DNA of 64,000 bases from Chitinophaga sp. sic0106 (GTDB lineage Bacteria > Bacteroidota > Bacteroidia > Chitinophagales > Chitinophagaceae), in NCBI RefSeq assembly GCF_019219075.1, contig NZ_JAHUWJ010000006.1:330985-394984 (forward strand). The letters are read 5' to 3'. Position 1 is the stretch's first letter; every line of letters starts with the position of its first letter. This document shows, one piece after another, positions 1 through 8,909 of this stretch. A program made the translations under genes and the position numbers. The notes below the pieces were generated by a model. It was given only the letters and a program-made list of their open reading frames with translations. It was not told the DNA's origin and ran no database searches.

Positions 1-1685
1 GGGTGCAGGAGTTCCTGGACACTGGTTTCCAGTGCCACTGCCAGCCGGAAGCCGGTAATCATTTCTTCCCTCAGTTTCTTGTGAGTGGAATCCGCCAGCA
101 TGAGTTCCGCCGGCAAAATTTTATTGGAGTTTACCTGGAACGTTACCCGCACAGGTTTACTTTGTTTATGGAAGATGGCAGGGAGATCGCTGAGTGAACC
201 GCTGGCGGCAAGATCACTTTCGCCGATGCGGAAATTGAGCGTGTCGAGTGTGAGGCGGCCCTCTGCTACCTGCGCATGAATATTTACATGTCTTACCGGC
301 AGCGGGTAATTAGGTATGCGGAAAGCCAGGTTGGTAACGGTTAATTCGCTCTGCACACCTTCTTTCAGCTTGGCCAGGCTTTGCTCTGGTATCTGCATGT
401 CGGCCAGCTCGCGGAAGTTCATGTTCAGGCGTATATCACCTTCGATTTGTTCCAGGTCTTTGATACCGAGGAACTCCCCAACAAAGCGGATATTCAGTTC
501 AGAGTAAACCTGCATAATGATATGCGGATCGGTGAAGTCTTTTACCAGGAAGTTACCTTTAAACACCCCTTTGCCCGGTTTGGCTACCATGTCGAGCAGG
601 TGTAGTTCCGAAGTTTTCAGCGAGTGTCCGGTACCGTTAGTATAGTATCCACGGAAGCCGAGGGAGTCCAGCTTTTTGTTTACGCTGGTGTTTTCGAACC
701 ACACGTTTTCGCAGCCGAAGTTAACGGTGATGGCAGGCATCTGGGTTTCGCTGAGCGGGCCTTTGATGATGCCATCGAAGAAAATCCGGCCATCGCGGCG
801 GTACTGGGTCATTTTATCAGCCACGTTTTCCGGCACCAGGGCAAAGAGCAGGTTCAGGTCCGGGCGGTCGCCCTTTACCTGGAGGTCTACTACTGGTGTA
901 TTTTTCAGGTTAGCATTACCTTTTATATCCAGACTGGCATTTTCCAGTTTGATATTGGCATTTTCCAGTTCCAGGAAGGCCTTGTTCATGTCGTAATCGC
1001 CCGCCAGGGATAGTGCCAGGTGTTTGTGCCTGAACAGGGTACTGTCTGTTTTGCCGGTAATATCCAGCAACAGCTTGCCATCCAGTTTCAGGGCCATGTG
1101 GTTATTGCGCATGCTGAAACTGGTGGTGATCTTATCCAGCTCGGTGGCTATGTTTATACCACTGCTTACATCATGGTAGGTAACATGGATATTTTTCAGG
1201 ATAATTTTTTTCAGGTCGAGGGTTAAGTCCTCTTCTGCCGCCGTATCGGCAGGGGTAGGTGCGGCCTTGGGCAGCGTATGTGCTTCCACGATATCAAAGG
1301 TACCGTTGGCGGCCCTCCGGACATGCACCCTGGCGGTGTTGACCACGAGGATACGTACTTTGTATTGTTGTTTTAATATGTCGGGGAGACTAAAACCCAC
1401 AAACAGCTTTTCCACCTCGTACATCGGTGCTTTGTCCATTTTCTTGCTGGCATAAAACTTCACATCGTGCAATACGATGGAGATATATGGAAAATGTGCA
1501 AAGGGATTGATACTGCTTTTGCCCAGTACCAGTTCACCTGTAAACTGCTTATTGAGTTCTTTAACAGCCAGTTGGGTCAGCCGCTGTTGTTGGCTATAGA
1601 GTATTCCTGCTGCTATGATAATTACCAGTAAAAATGCCCCTAAAGTGATTCCCGCTATTCTTAAAATTTTCTTGCCTTTTTTCAT
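1..1685 (-). CDS. AsmA-family protein, partial (runs off the left edge)
   Basis: Reading the minus strand from the Met codon at 1683-1685 gives an open frame of 561 codons with no stop before the window edge, so the C-terminus is missing. The protein starts MKKGKKILR, has one hydrophobic segment at about residues 10-29 (signal anchor), then a long beta-rich stretch with alternating hydrophobic residues and phrases such as DLKKIILKNIHVTYHD. This is the look of AsmA-like proteins: inner-membrane-anchored, periplasmic, bridge-like proteins linked to outer-membrane lipid homeostasis. The family call comes from overall pattern and size, not from a catalytic motif. It is divergently oriented from the operon beginning at 2000. 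Confidence 0.75.
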   Translation of the reverse strand, partial: MKKGKKILRIAGITLGAFLLVIIIAAGILYSQQQRLTQLAVKELNKQFTGELVLGKSSINPFAHFPYISIVLHDVKFYASKKMDKAPMYEVEKLFVGFSLPDILKQQYKVRILVVNTARVHVRRAANGTFDIVEAHTLPKAAPTPADTAAEEDLTLDLKKIILKNIHVTYHDVSSGINIATELDKITTSFSMRNNHMALKLDGKLLLDITGKTDSTLFRHKHLALSLAGDYDMNKAFLELENANIKLENASLDIKGNANLKNTPVVDLQVKGDRPDLNLLFALVPENVADKMTQYRRDGRIFFDGIIKGPLSETQMPAITVNFGCENVWFENTSVNKKLDSLGFRGYYTNGTGHSLKTSELHLLDMVAKPGKGVFKGNFLVKDFTDPHIIMQVYSELNIRFVGEFLGIKDLEQIEGDIRLNMNFRELADMQIPEQSLAKLKEGVQSELTVTNLAFRIPNYPLPVRHVNIHAQVAEGRLTLDTLNFRIGESDLAASGSLSDLPAIFHKQSKPVRVTFQVNSNKILPAELMLADSTHKKLREEMITGFRLAVALETSVQELLH

Positions 1686-1999
1686 GATATGGCCTTGCTT
1701 CCGGCGGTAAAAATATAAAATTTTTGCATGTGTAAGCAGGGTATGCTGCATCCGATAATGTTAAAATTATGTAATAATCCCGGTAATTGGTGGCTGCGTT
1801 CCCGTTGCAGACCATGATTTTATATTGCATAACCCTGTTGGGCCTCAAAATACACCGAACATCCTGAAAGGGGATCTTACTGCTGCCGGATTGTATGGCG
1901 GGTCCGTGTAAACAGGTAGAGCCGCAATGCTTGCGGCTAGTTGCTTGCCAGTAAAGTGTGTAATCATTATTCGTCATAAGCCTTACCATCTTTATCCCC
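1686..1999. other. intergenic region between divergent genes, with a short hairpin
   Basis: No convincing gene is seen. It holds the divergent upstream regions of the AsmA-family gene and the GT-C-like operon. At 1920-1938 there is a perfect 8-bp stem, AGCCGCAA and TTGCGGCT, with a 3-nt loop and no T-run after it, so it is not an obvious terminator. No canonical TAnnTTTG box was found close to either start. Confidence 0.5.
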
Positions 2000-4243
2000 A
2001 TGAGTAAAAAAGCAATAATGTCCGACACCGGCCCTATTATGGACCCAAACACATTAGTTCCGGATCACCCTACGGATAGTGCAGCTACCCCCGAGAGCTC
2101 CGGGCTCACCCCGGATTACCTGTTTTACAGGCAGCGATTTTTCAAATATCCGTTACAGTTAACTGCCGGGAATTTACAACATACAGATGTGTGGAGAGCT
2201 ATCCTGTGGCTGCTTTCCTGGCTGAGAGTGTCGATTTTACCTCATCGTAAACCTGCTAACCTGGAAAGTGCCCTTCGCTATAGTGTGGGTAAATACGGAT
2301 ACCGGGAGTTTTACAAAGGTTATGTAAAGAAAATTAGTGGGAGGGATGCTAAAGCGGTGTTGTTGGCCGGGTTGCCGGAAAACAGGCAGCTGATTACCGT
2401 GAGTGTGCTGCTGAAAAAATTATCCCTGTTGCATAAAAAAACAGGAGAGTGGAAGCCCCTGCATCTGAAGGATTGCAATATTGCCGTTACAGATACTTCC
2501 GTATCTGCGGCCGACCTGGAGATACGGAATGATACCACCACCGGTAACGTATGGGTATCGCTGCATTACTATTCCAATCCGCCGGAGAATGGCTGGCAGC
2601 GCCCCGACGAGGACTTCCAGCAACAGGCGGTGCAGGAGCTGGAAAAAATCGGCATCGCCGCAGTGGCCAATGTGCTGGACGTAATGGTGGAACGGCAGGA
2701 AATCATAGTGGCGGATCACTTCAACTTTACGCTGGAGCAACTGCAGGATAAAAACTATGATAATGCCTCACTGGCAACTTATGTATTTAAAAATCCTGCC
2801 AACAGGTGGTATGTAATAGCCGCCGTTTTGCTGATGGCGGTGCAGTTTACGGTGTTTAAATACCTGTATCCGTTTGCGCAATTTATCAACGGGGACTCCT
2901 ACGCCTACCTGGATTCTGCATACCGCAACCTCGATACATCCACTTACCCCATTGGCTATCCGAAGTTTTTGCGGCTGTTCAGTATTTTTTCCAAGTCGGA
3001 TACCTTGCTGGTAACATTGCAGTATTGCTTCCTGATGGCGAGTTTGCTGGCATTGGTTTTCACGTTATTTTATTTCCTGAAGCCGGCAAAGCCAACAAAG
3101 ATCGTACTGTTCCTTTTTGTGCTCATTAATCCTGTGCTGTTATACCTGAGCAACTATGTATCCAGTGATACTATGTTTCTCGCTTTAAGTCTCACCTGGT
3201 TTACCCTGTTGTTCTGGATTATGTACCGGCCTACGCCTAAGCTGGTGTTCTGGCATGGGGTGGTATTGTTTGTAGCCTTTACGATGCGCTACAATGCCCT
3301 GTTTTACCCCATGATAGCCTTCTTTGGGTTTATGTTGGCGCGCCGGCGCATCTGGCTGAAAATGGCAGGACTGGTGTTTGCACTGCTGCTGATTGGCTGG
3401 TTTGTACAATTTAACAAAAGCAAGTACAAAGCGCTTACCGGTATCAGTCAGTTTAGTCCGTTTACCGGCTGGCAGATGGCCAATAACGCCATGTATGCCT
3501 ACCGCTATGTGGATAGTGCGCAACGTAAGCCGGTGCCTAAAAAGTTACAGGCCCTGGACCAGCGTATCCGCGAATTTTACGACAGTACCCGGGACACCCG
3601 CAGGTTTCCTGCGGAAATGGTAAAGGCCAGTACCGTGTATATGTGGACCCGCACCGCACCACTGCAAACGTACATGCGTGCGCAGTTTAAGAATACAAAA
3701 GACAGTACTAACCAACATAAGATGTGGGCCAGTATGGGACCACTGTATAACGAGTACGGCAGGGAGATTATTAAGATGTATCCCATGCAGTTTACAGAGT
3801 TTTACCTGTGGCCAAATTTTCTGAAATATTATACACCGCCGGTGGAGTTTTTGGAGAAGTATAACATGGGGGTGGACAGTGTAACGGAGGTGGCTAAAGT
3901 CTGGTTTAACTACAAGAGCAGGAAGGTGACTACGCGACTAAAATCGTTCAAGGTGCCTATACTGAATTACTATCCGATTATGGTAGGTGTTTTCAGCGTG
4001 CTGTTTTTGTTTGGCTGTATATCCTTGGTGGTGCTGGGGGCGCATAAGAAGCCTATTATGCTGAAAGCTATGCTGCTGGCCTTTGCGCTATGGTCTGTTA
4101 ACATGGGATTCAGCGTGTTTGCATCACCGATAGCCCTGCGATTCCAATTGTTTCCGATTCTTGTTTCGGCTGCCTTTACCATCCTGGTGATTGGCTATAT
4201 CGCCGAAGCTGCTTTTGACAATAAACAAAAAGAAACTACATGA
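2000..4243 (+). CDS. GT-C-like multi-pass membrane protein with an oxidoreductase-derived N-terminal region
   Basis: 747 aa. From about residue 268 onward there are roughly 8-10 hydrophobic membrane segments, and the acidic sequence NGDSYAYLDSA (about 295-305) follows the first of them. An early extracytoplasmic acidic motif is typical of GT-C glycosyltransferases that use lipid-linked sugars, so a mannosyltransferase-like role at the membrane is the best guess. The first 260 residues are soluble and unusual. FFKYPLQL, the SVGKYGYREFYKGYVKKISG segment and the QELEKIGIA region closely follow the substrate-side half of FAD-dependent UDP-galactopyranose-mutase-like oxidoreductases, but there is no GxGxxG dinucleotide-binding motif. 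First gene of a three-gene operon; its stop overlaps the next start (ATGA). The 2000 start is the first ATG after an in-frame stop; Met7 or Met14 would also be possible. Confidence 0.6.
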   Translation: MSKKAIMSDTGPIMDPNTLVPDHPTDSAATPESSGLTPDYLFYRQRFFKYPLQLTAGNLQHTDVWRAILWLLSWLRVSILPHRKPANLESALRYSVGKYGYREFYKGYVKKISGRDAKAVLLAGLPENRQLITVSVLLKKLSLLHKKTGEWKPLHLKDCNIAVTDTSVSAADLEIRNDTTTGNVWVSLHYYSNPPENGWQRPDEDFQQQAVQELEKIGIAAVANVLDVMVERQEIIVADHFNFTLEQLQDKNYDNASLATYVFKNPANRWYVIAAVLLMAVQFTVFKYLYPFAQFINGDSYAYLDSAYRNLDTSTYPIGYPKFLRLFSIFSKSDTLLVTLQYCFLMASLLALVFTLFYFLKPAKPTKIVLFLFVLINPVLLYLSNYVSSDTMFLALSLTWFTLLFWIMYRPTPKLVFWHGVVLFVAFTMRYNALFYPMIAFFGFMLARRRIWLKMAGLVFALLLIGWFVQFNKSKYKALTGISQFSPFTGWQMANNAMYAYRYVDSAQRKPVPKKLQALDQRIREFYDSTRDTRRFPAEMVKASTVYMWTRTAPLQTYMRAQFKNTKDSTNQHKMWASMGPLYNEYGREIIKMYPMQFTEFYLWPNFLKYYTPPVEFLEKYNMGVDSVTEVAKVWFNYKSRKVTTRLKSFKVPILNYYPIMVGVFSVLFLFGCISLVVLGAHKKPIMLKAMLLAFALWSVNMGFSVFASPIALRFQLFPILVSAAFTILVIGYIAEAAFDNKQKETT

Positions 4244-4665
4244 AAAAAACCTGGTTTGTAGAAATCGTTGCCTTCCTGATTGCCGCTTTGTTTATTTATA
4301 CCGGCATCATGAAATTCAGAGAACATGACGTATTCCGTTTTGCGATTGGGAATACGCCGGTTTTAAAACCGATGTCAGCTGCGCTGGCCTGGGGGCTTCC
4401 AGCGTTGGAGCTGATTATCGCAGTATTGCTGCTGGTGCCGGCACTGCGTCGTAAAGGGCTGTTGGCCGCTTTTGGTTTAATGATCGCCTTTACCATTTAC
4501 ATCGCGGCTAACCTGATTTTTGCGTCTAAGCTGCCCTGCAATTGTGGTGGCGTATTACAGCAAATGACATGGCCGCAGCACCTGGTGTTTAATATAGTTG
4601 TAACCGCTGCTGCCGGACTGGCCCTGGTTTGGGAAAAACAAACCACCAAGAAAGTGGCACTTTAA
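4240..4665 (+). CDS. MauE/DoxX-like integral membrane protein
   Basis: 141 aa with four hydrophobic helices (about 8-25, 48-68, 75-95, 112-130). The opening (IYTGIMKFREHDVF) and the CNC motif (Cys100, Cys102) in LPCNCGG match the MauE/DoxX-like family, small membrane proteins that often accompany thioredoxin-like partners and are thought to take part in disulfide or quinone-linked redox chemistry. It overlaps the upstream gene by 4 nt and is followed after 9 nt by a thioredoxin-fold lipoprotein, so the two probably act together across the membrane. The redox role is inferred from family and neighbour. Confidence 0.75.
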   Translation: MKKTWFVEIVAFLIAALFIYTGIMKFREHDVFRFAIGNTPVLKPMSAALAWGLPALELIIAVLLLVPALRRKGLLAAFGLMIAFTIYIAANLIFASKLPCNCGGVLQQMTWPQHLVFNIVVTAAAGLALVWEKQTTKKVAL

Positions 4666-4674
4666 AAAGGATAT

Positions 4675-5178
4675 ATGAAGAGATTATTAACCGTGGTGGC
4701 ATTGATAGCATTCCTTACCAGCTGCTTCGATGCCCCTCCGCCACCGCCGTTTATTTCCGGCAGGGAAGGGGAGACGCTGCAGCCCTGGTCGTTTCTTAAA
4801 ACAGACAGTACCTATGGTACCATTGATACGGCCTCCGGTAACCCTGCTATTGTGTTCTATGTTTCCTACACCTGTCCGTACTGCAAGGCAGAGCTGGAAG
4901 CATTGCTGAAAAAATCCGACAGCCTGGGTAAAACGCACGTGTATGTGGTCACCAACGCCAAGTTCGACGAGATCAAGGAGTATTCGAAGGAGTTTAAGCT
5001 GGATCAATACCAGCAAAACTTCTCCTATGGCATTGATACGGGTTATACCATCCTGAAATACTTCGGTATTCACGGGGTGCCGTTTATTGCCGTTTACAAC
5101 CATAAACACGTGCTGAAACAGGCTTTCAATGGTGTTACTGAAACCGCAAAGCTCAGGGAAGTGGCTGCCGAAAACTGA
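4675..5178 (+). CDS. thioredoxin-fold lipoprotein (TlpA/AhpC-TSA-like)
   Basis: 167 aa. The N-terminus MKRLLTVVALIAFLTSC is a lipoprotein signal with lipobox ending at Cys17, followed by a proline-rich linker. A CPYC redox motif lies at residues 67-70 in VSYTCPYCKAELEALL, and the cis-proline region GVPFIAVYN follows near 140, both expected of a thioredoxin fold. The mature protein would face the periplasm on a lipid anchor. It is the last gene of the operon starting at 2000, and a terminator-like inverted repeat follows at 5188. It is likely the redox partner of the MauE-like protein just upstream. Confidence 0.8.
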   Translation: MKRLLTVVALIAFLTSCFDAPPPPPFISGREGETLQPWSFLKTDSTYGTIDTASGNPAIVFYVSYTCPYCKAELEALLKKSDSLGKTHVYVVTNAKFDEIKEYSKEFKLDQYQQNFSYGIDTGYTILKYFGIHGVPFIAVYNHKHVLKQAFNGVTETAKLREVAAEN

Positions 5179-5187
5179 CAAATGGGT

Positions 5188-5240
5188 AATTGTTAATCAT
5201 TACTTTACGAATCCAGATTCACAATTGATTAACAATTTTT
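5188..5240 (+). terminator. terminator-like inverted repeat after the thioredoxin-fold gene
   Basis: AATTGTTAATCA (5188-5199) is the exact reverse complement of TGATTAACAATT (5226-5237), which runs into a T-run. The 26-nt loop is long and the stem AT-rich, so efficiency is uncertain, but placement just after the stop codon at 5178 supports the call. Confidence 0.5.
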
Positions 5241-5273
5241 TACTTCGCAGTTTGAAAAAATAATTCGATACTT

Positions 5274-5328
5274 GTATTACCAACACAGTTGGGGACCATT
5301 CACCAGAATGTTACTGCGTTGGTAATAC
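5274..5328. promoter_or_regulatory. 16-bp inverted repeat upstream of the ECF sigma gene
   Basis: GTATTACCAACACAGT (5274-5289) and ACTGCGTTGGTAATAC (5313-5328) are complementary at 15 of 16 positions, the sixteenth being a possible G-T pair, with 23 nt between. It ends 70 nt before the sigma factor start and has no T-run after it. It may be a protein-binding site or a leader hairpin of the sigma factor mRNA. Confidence 0.5.
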
Positions 5329-5398
5329 ATGACCTTGTTTATGACCGGTTTTACCAGAAAGCTAGGAGTTAGGGGTAACCTTATCCAAAACCTCCGCA

Positions 5399-5965
5399 AT
5401 GGCAAACCAGTACAAATTATTCAACCAAGCATCGAATGACCACCTGGCAGATTTTTTTCAATGTAACCGGGAAGCTGCCATCAAAGAACTGTACAACGCA
5501 TATTACAAACAACTAATTACGCTCGCTAATGGGATTCTGCGCGACAAATGTCTGGCAGAAGATGTAGTGCAAAATACTTTTATCACCATCTGGAATAAAA
5601 GAGGCAGCCTACCCGTACCCATTAACCTCAAAGGTTACCTTGTGGTATGCGTGAAGCGTAAAGCATATGACGCCATCAGAAAGGAGAAGAAAAGAATGGA
5701 GCAACCCATTCCCGATTATGAAGATGAGAGGATGGAAGGTATGCGGCAACGTGGCATAGAGGAAAAGGAAATTTATTCCGGCATCCTCAAAGCAATGAAA
5801 AGCATCCCGCCCAAACAACGTAAAGTGTTTGAGCAACGCTATCTGCAGGACCTCTCCAGCAGGGAAATCATGGCAAACAACCACCTGACCGCACAAACCA
5901 TAAAAAATCATATGCATGTATGCATACGTATTATGCGGAAGAAGTTAAAACACCATTATAGCTGA
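5399..5965 (+). CDS. ECF-type RNA polymerase sigma factor
   Basis: 188 aa. The sigma-2 region is seen near residues 23-85, with LAEDVVQNTFITIWNKRG as the core-binding/-10 recognition signature, and sigma-4 near 120-180, with IPPKQRKVFEQRYLQDLS and a helix-turn-helix ending in AQTIKNHMH. This is the size and layout of the FecI-like ECF sigma factors that are abundant in Bacteroidota. Unlike the common arrangement there is no FecR-like anti-sigma gene and no SusC/SusD pair next to it; it stands alone between a terminator and an inverted-repeat element. Its targets cannot be told from the window. The inverted repeat at 5274-5328 is a possible control site. Confidence 0.88.
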   Translation: MANQYKLFNQASNDHLADFFQCNREAAIKELYNAYYKQLITLANGILRDKCLAEDVVQNTFITIWNKRGSLPVPINLKGYLVVCVKRKAYDAIRKEKKRMEQPIPDYEDERMEGMRQRGIEEKEIYSGILKAMKSIPPKQRKVFEQRYLQDLSSREIMANNHLTAQTIKNHMHVCIRIMRKKLKHHYS

Positions 5966-6043
5966 TTTTATATTACTAAAGAGTCTTGTGACCTCGCGTC
6001 ACTAGAGAGAAGTACACTTCATTCACTTTCGTTCGCGGAACAT

Positions 6044-6173
6044 GAGGTTGTATCAAAAGTAATTTATCTGGCAGTATACTCCCCCGCACTAACACGCGGC
6101 ACCATTTTACATCAGTAAGCCTGATGGATTGGTAAGGGGGGGTATAACAGAGCATTACTTTTGATACAACCTC
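6044..6173. repeat. MITE-like 130-bp element with perfect 20-bp terminal inverted repeats
   Basis: GAGGTTGTATCAAAAGTAAT at 6044-6063 is matched exactly by its reverse complement at 6154-6173. The interior also folds: a TATAC/CCCCC tract near 6075 opposes GGGGGGTATA near 6137, and CATCAG/CTGATG close the centre, so the whole element can form one long imperfect hairpin. There is no coding sequence. The right end runs into a T-run, so it could also end transcription of the sigma factor gene. A second, less perfect element with the same TCAAAAGTAAT end lies at 14776-14869. Confidence 0.6.
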
Positions 6174-6249
6174 TTTTTTTATTATATCCCACAGCGCAGT
6201 CCCGATCCACGTGCATTAGAATTCCCTTACGACTCAAAAGCCATTTACT

Positions 6250-8865
6250 ATGCAGATGAAATTATTTATCCTCTCAATTGCCGTTTCCTGCTGTAGCCTG
6301 GCCCACACCGCCTGCGCACAGTCCACCTGGAAAGCCGCCGCCATCCCCATTACCACCCGATGGACGGCCGCCGTATCCCCGGAAAATGCATTGCCGGAAT
6401 ATCCCAGGCCACAAATGGTGCGCAGCAACTGGCAAAATCTCAATGGCCTCTGGGATTATACCATCACCGCAAAAGATGCGGCAGCACCCACCGCCTACAA
6501 AGGGAAAATATTAGTGCCCTACCCACTGGAATCAGCCCTCTCCGGCGTGAAGAAATCACTCACACCTGAGCAAAAACTATGGTATAGCCGCACTATTAAA
6601 AAACCTGCATCAGAAACAGCCTCCCGATACCTCCTTCATTTCGGAGCAGTCGACTGGCAGGCAACCGTATATCTCAACGGCAAAAAAATAGGCAGCCACG
6701 AAGGCGGCTACCAGGCCTTTACGATCGATATCACCAGCCAGTTTAAACCTGGTGATAATAAACTGGTGGTGGCGGTTTGGGACCCCTCCGATCAGGGCAA
6801 CAACCCACGGGGTAAACAAGTGTTGCAGCCCCGCGGAATCATGTACACCTCCAGCAGCGGTATCTGGCAAACAGTATGGCTCGAAGCAGTGCCGGAGAAA
6901 TATATTGATGACCTGAAAATAACACCGGCACAAAATAGTGTAACCGTTACCGTTAGTGCCAGTCAAAATGAACAATTAACCACAGAATTAGCCGCCCTCG
7001 ATAATGGCACTCCCGTTGCCACCGCAAAAGGTAATGCCGGAGAGCCCCTGCAACTCCAGATACCCAATGCACATCTGTGGAGTCCCGACGACCCCTTTCT
7101 GTACGATCTCTCCATCAGACTCTATCAGAACGGGCAACTGCTCGATTCCGTGACCTCCTACACCGGCATCCGTACCATCTCCATACAAAAAGATGAAAAA
7201 GGACAGGAACGTATTTTCCTGAACGGAAAATATACCTATAACCTGGGCGTCCTGGATCAGGGCTTCTGGCCTGACGGACTACATACAGCACCCACCGATG
7301 AAGCCCTGCGCTTCGATATCCTCGCCATCAAATCCATGGGATTCAACACCATCCGTAAACATATAAAAATTGAACCCGCCCGCTGGTACTACCACTGCGA
7401 TAAACTCGGTATGCTCGTGTGGCAGGATATGGTGACCTGTGCAAATGAATCGCCCGCAGCGCGACTCATCTTCGAAAAAGAAAACAAGGAAAACCTGGCG
7501 TTGCTGCATAACCATCCAAGCATCGTTTGCTGGGTGCTGTTTAATGAAGGCTGGGGGAAATTTGATCAGCAGCGACTCACAGAATGGATGAAAACTACCG
7601 ACCCTGGCCGCATTATCAACGGCCACTCCGGCGAAAACTACGACCGGCGCCCGATAGCCAATCCGGGAGAACGCTGGAAATCGAGCGACCTCACCGATAT
7701 CCACGACTATCCCGGACCAGGCATCGCACCAGCCATGGCCGGAAAAGCCCGCGTGCTGGGCGAATGGGGCGGAGTACAGGTGCGGGTGCTCAACCACCAG
7801 TGGAACGGATCGGAAGGCTGGGGATATGTGTCCGTACCACCGGCGCAATTCACCGACAAATATGAATACATGATGAAGCACCTGAAAATTTATGAGGAAG
7901 AAGGCCTCAGTGGCTCGATTTACACCGAACCTTTTGATGTGGAAATTGAAGAAAACGGCCTCATGACCTACGACAGAGAAATCATTAAAATCCCCCTGGA
8001 AAAAATCCGTGCAATACATAGCCGGATAATTCCTGCTACCTCCGCACCGGCAGCTGATTTCAAGATCAAAGATATGGATACCACCAACCCGGATAACCGC
8101 TATGCCGGCCTGTTGGAAAACTATCGCAAAGGGAAAAAAGATTCGCTGTTCCTGAAAGATCTGGCGCTGATGGCGGTGCGACTCAACGACCTCCCCAATG
8201 CGCAACTCATCGCCTCGGACTACTATAAATATATGAAACCGCCATTCACCAGGTCAGAGTGGATTTTCATTTTTAACATGACCAGTAGCGTGAAGGATAA
8301 AGGTTTTGAGTTTATCCGCCAATACAAGGATGCCGCCAATAAAAACATGGGCGCACGCCAGGCAGATCAGAAACTGATGACCATTATTTACAATGATGAA
8401 ATCAATCCGGAAATCAGCAGCACCAAAATACCTGACTGGAACAATATGTTTACCCGTACCAAGCAGTACGGGGCCGCAGGGGAGGAGATTTATATGCGGG
8501 CGAAAACACTGTACCATTTCAATAACAAGGAGTGGGATCAGTTTGCGCCCTGCGTATCGCAATACATCAGTAAATATGCCGCTTCCTTATCGCCCGAAGA
8601 GCTGAACAGGTACGCGATCACGGTGTTTTACCGGTATTCGGATACCAGCTTGCTCATGACGGCTTCTGGCTGGTCGCAGCTGTCTTTGAAACAAGGGGAG
8701 CGCTCTTCTTTGTTATTCACCCGCGCTAATCTCCTCTATAAAGCCGGCAGAAAACAGGAAGCAATTACAATACAGGAACGGGCGCTCACCATGGCGCCCG
8801 AAGCGGATCGGAAAAATTATGAAACAGTATTGGCAAAAATGAAACGTAATGAGGCTACCTGGTAA
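6250..8865 (+). CDS. secreted glycoside hydrolase family 2 protein
   Basis: 871 aa. A signal peptide precedes CAQS at about residue 24. The GH2 order is visible: a jelly-roll sugar-binding domain (NLNGLWDYTI, WYSRTIKKP, HFGAVDWQATVYLNG), an immunoglobulin-like middle domain, then the TIM barrel. The acid/base Glu is in CWVLFNEGWG (about E433) and the likely nucleophile in SGSIYTEPFDVE (about E560). A helical C-terminal extension of about 240 residues after the barrel resembles TPR-like repeats (QEAITIQERALTMAPEADR), longer than simple beta-galactosidase-like GH2 enzymes. Substrate is not deducible; galactoside or glucuronide are the usual choices. Three sulfatases within 14 kb make a sulfated or complex glycan plausible. 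The product probably acts in the periplasm or at the cell surface. Confidence 0.85.
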   Translation: MQMKLFILSIAVSCCSLAHTACAQSTWKAAAIPITTRWTAAVSPENALPEYPRPQMVRSNWQNLNGLWDYTITAKDAAAPTAYKGKILVPYPLESALSGVKKSLTPEQKLWYSRTIKKPASETASRYLLHFGAVDWQATVYLNGKKIGSHEGGYQAFTIDITSQFKPGDNKLVVAVWDPSDQGNNPRGKQVLQPRGIMYTSSSGIWQTVWLEAVPEKYIDDLKITPAQNSVTVTVSASQNEQLTTELAALDNGTPVATAKGNAGEPLQLQIPNAHLWSPDDPFLYDLSIRLYQNGQLLDSVTSYTGIRTISIQKDEKGQERIFLNGKYTYNLGVLDQGFWPDGLHTAPTDEALRFDILAIKSMGFNTIRKHIKIEPARWYYHCDKLGMLVWQDMVTCANESPAARLIFEKENKENLALLHNHPSIVCWVLFNEGWGKFDQQRLTEWMKTTDPGRIINGHSGENYDRRPIANPGERWKSSDLTDIHDYPGPGIAPAMAGKARVLGEWGGVQVRVLNHQWNGSEGWGYVSVPPAQFTDKYEYMMKHLKIYEEEGLSGSIYTEPFDVEIEENGLMTYDREIIKIPLEKIRAIHSRIIPATSAPAADFKIKDMDTTNPDNRYAGLLENYRKGKKDSLFLKDLALMAVRLNDLPNAQLIASDYYKYMKPPFTRSEWIFIFNMTSSVKDKGFEFIRQYKDAANKNMGARQADQKLMTIIYNDEINPEISSTKIPDWNNMFTRTKQYGAAGEEIYMRAKTLYHFNNKEWDQFAPCVSQYISKYAASLSPEELNRYAITVFYRYSDTSLLMTASGWSQLSLKQGERSSLLFTRANLLYKAGRKQEAITIQERALTMAPEADRKNYETVLAKMKRNEATW

Positions 8866-8909
8866 TTTTTTTTCGGGAGATGTAAATCGTGTGTCGTATC
8901 ATTCACACG

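Noticed and set aside
1594..2052. 152-codon minus-strand frame across the AsmA/GT-C intergenic region
   Set aside because: It overlaps the start regions of both genes, has no family resemblance, and the AsmA-family frame starting at 1685 is clearly the real gene.
7279..8205. 308-codon antisense frame inside the GH2 gene
   Set aside because: It is the mirror of a strongly supported coding region; the opposite frame of GC-rich genes often stays open.
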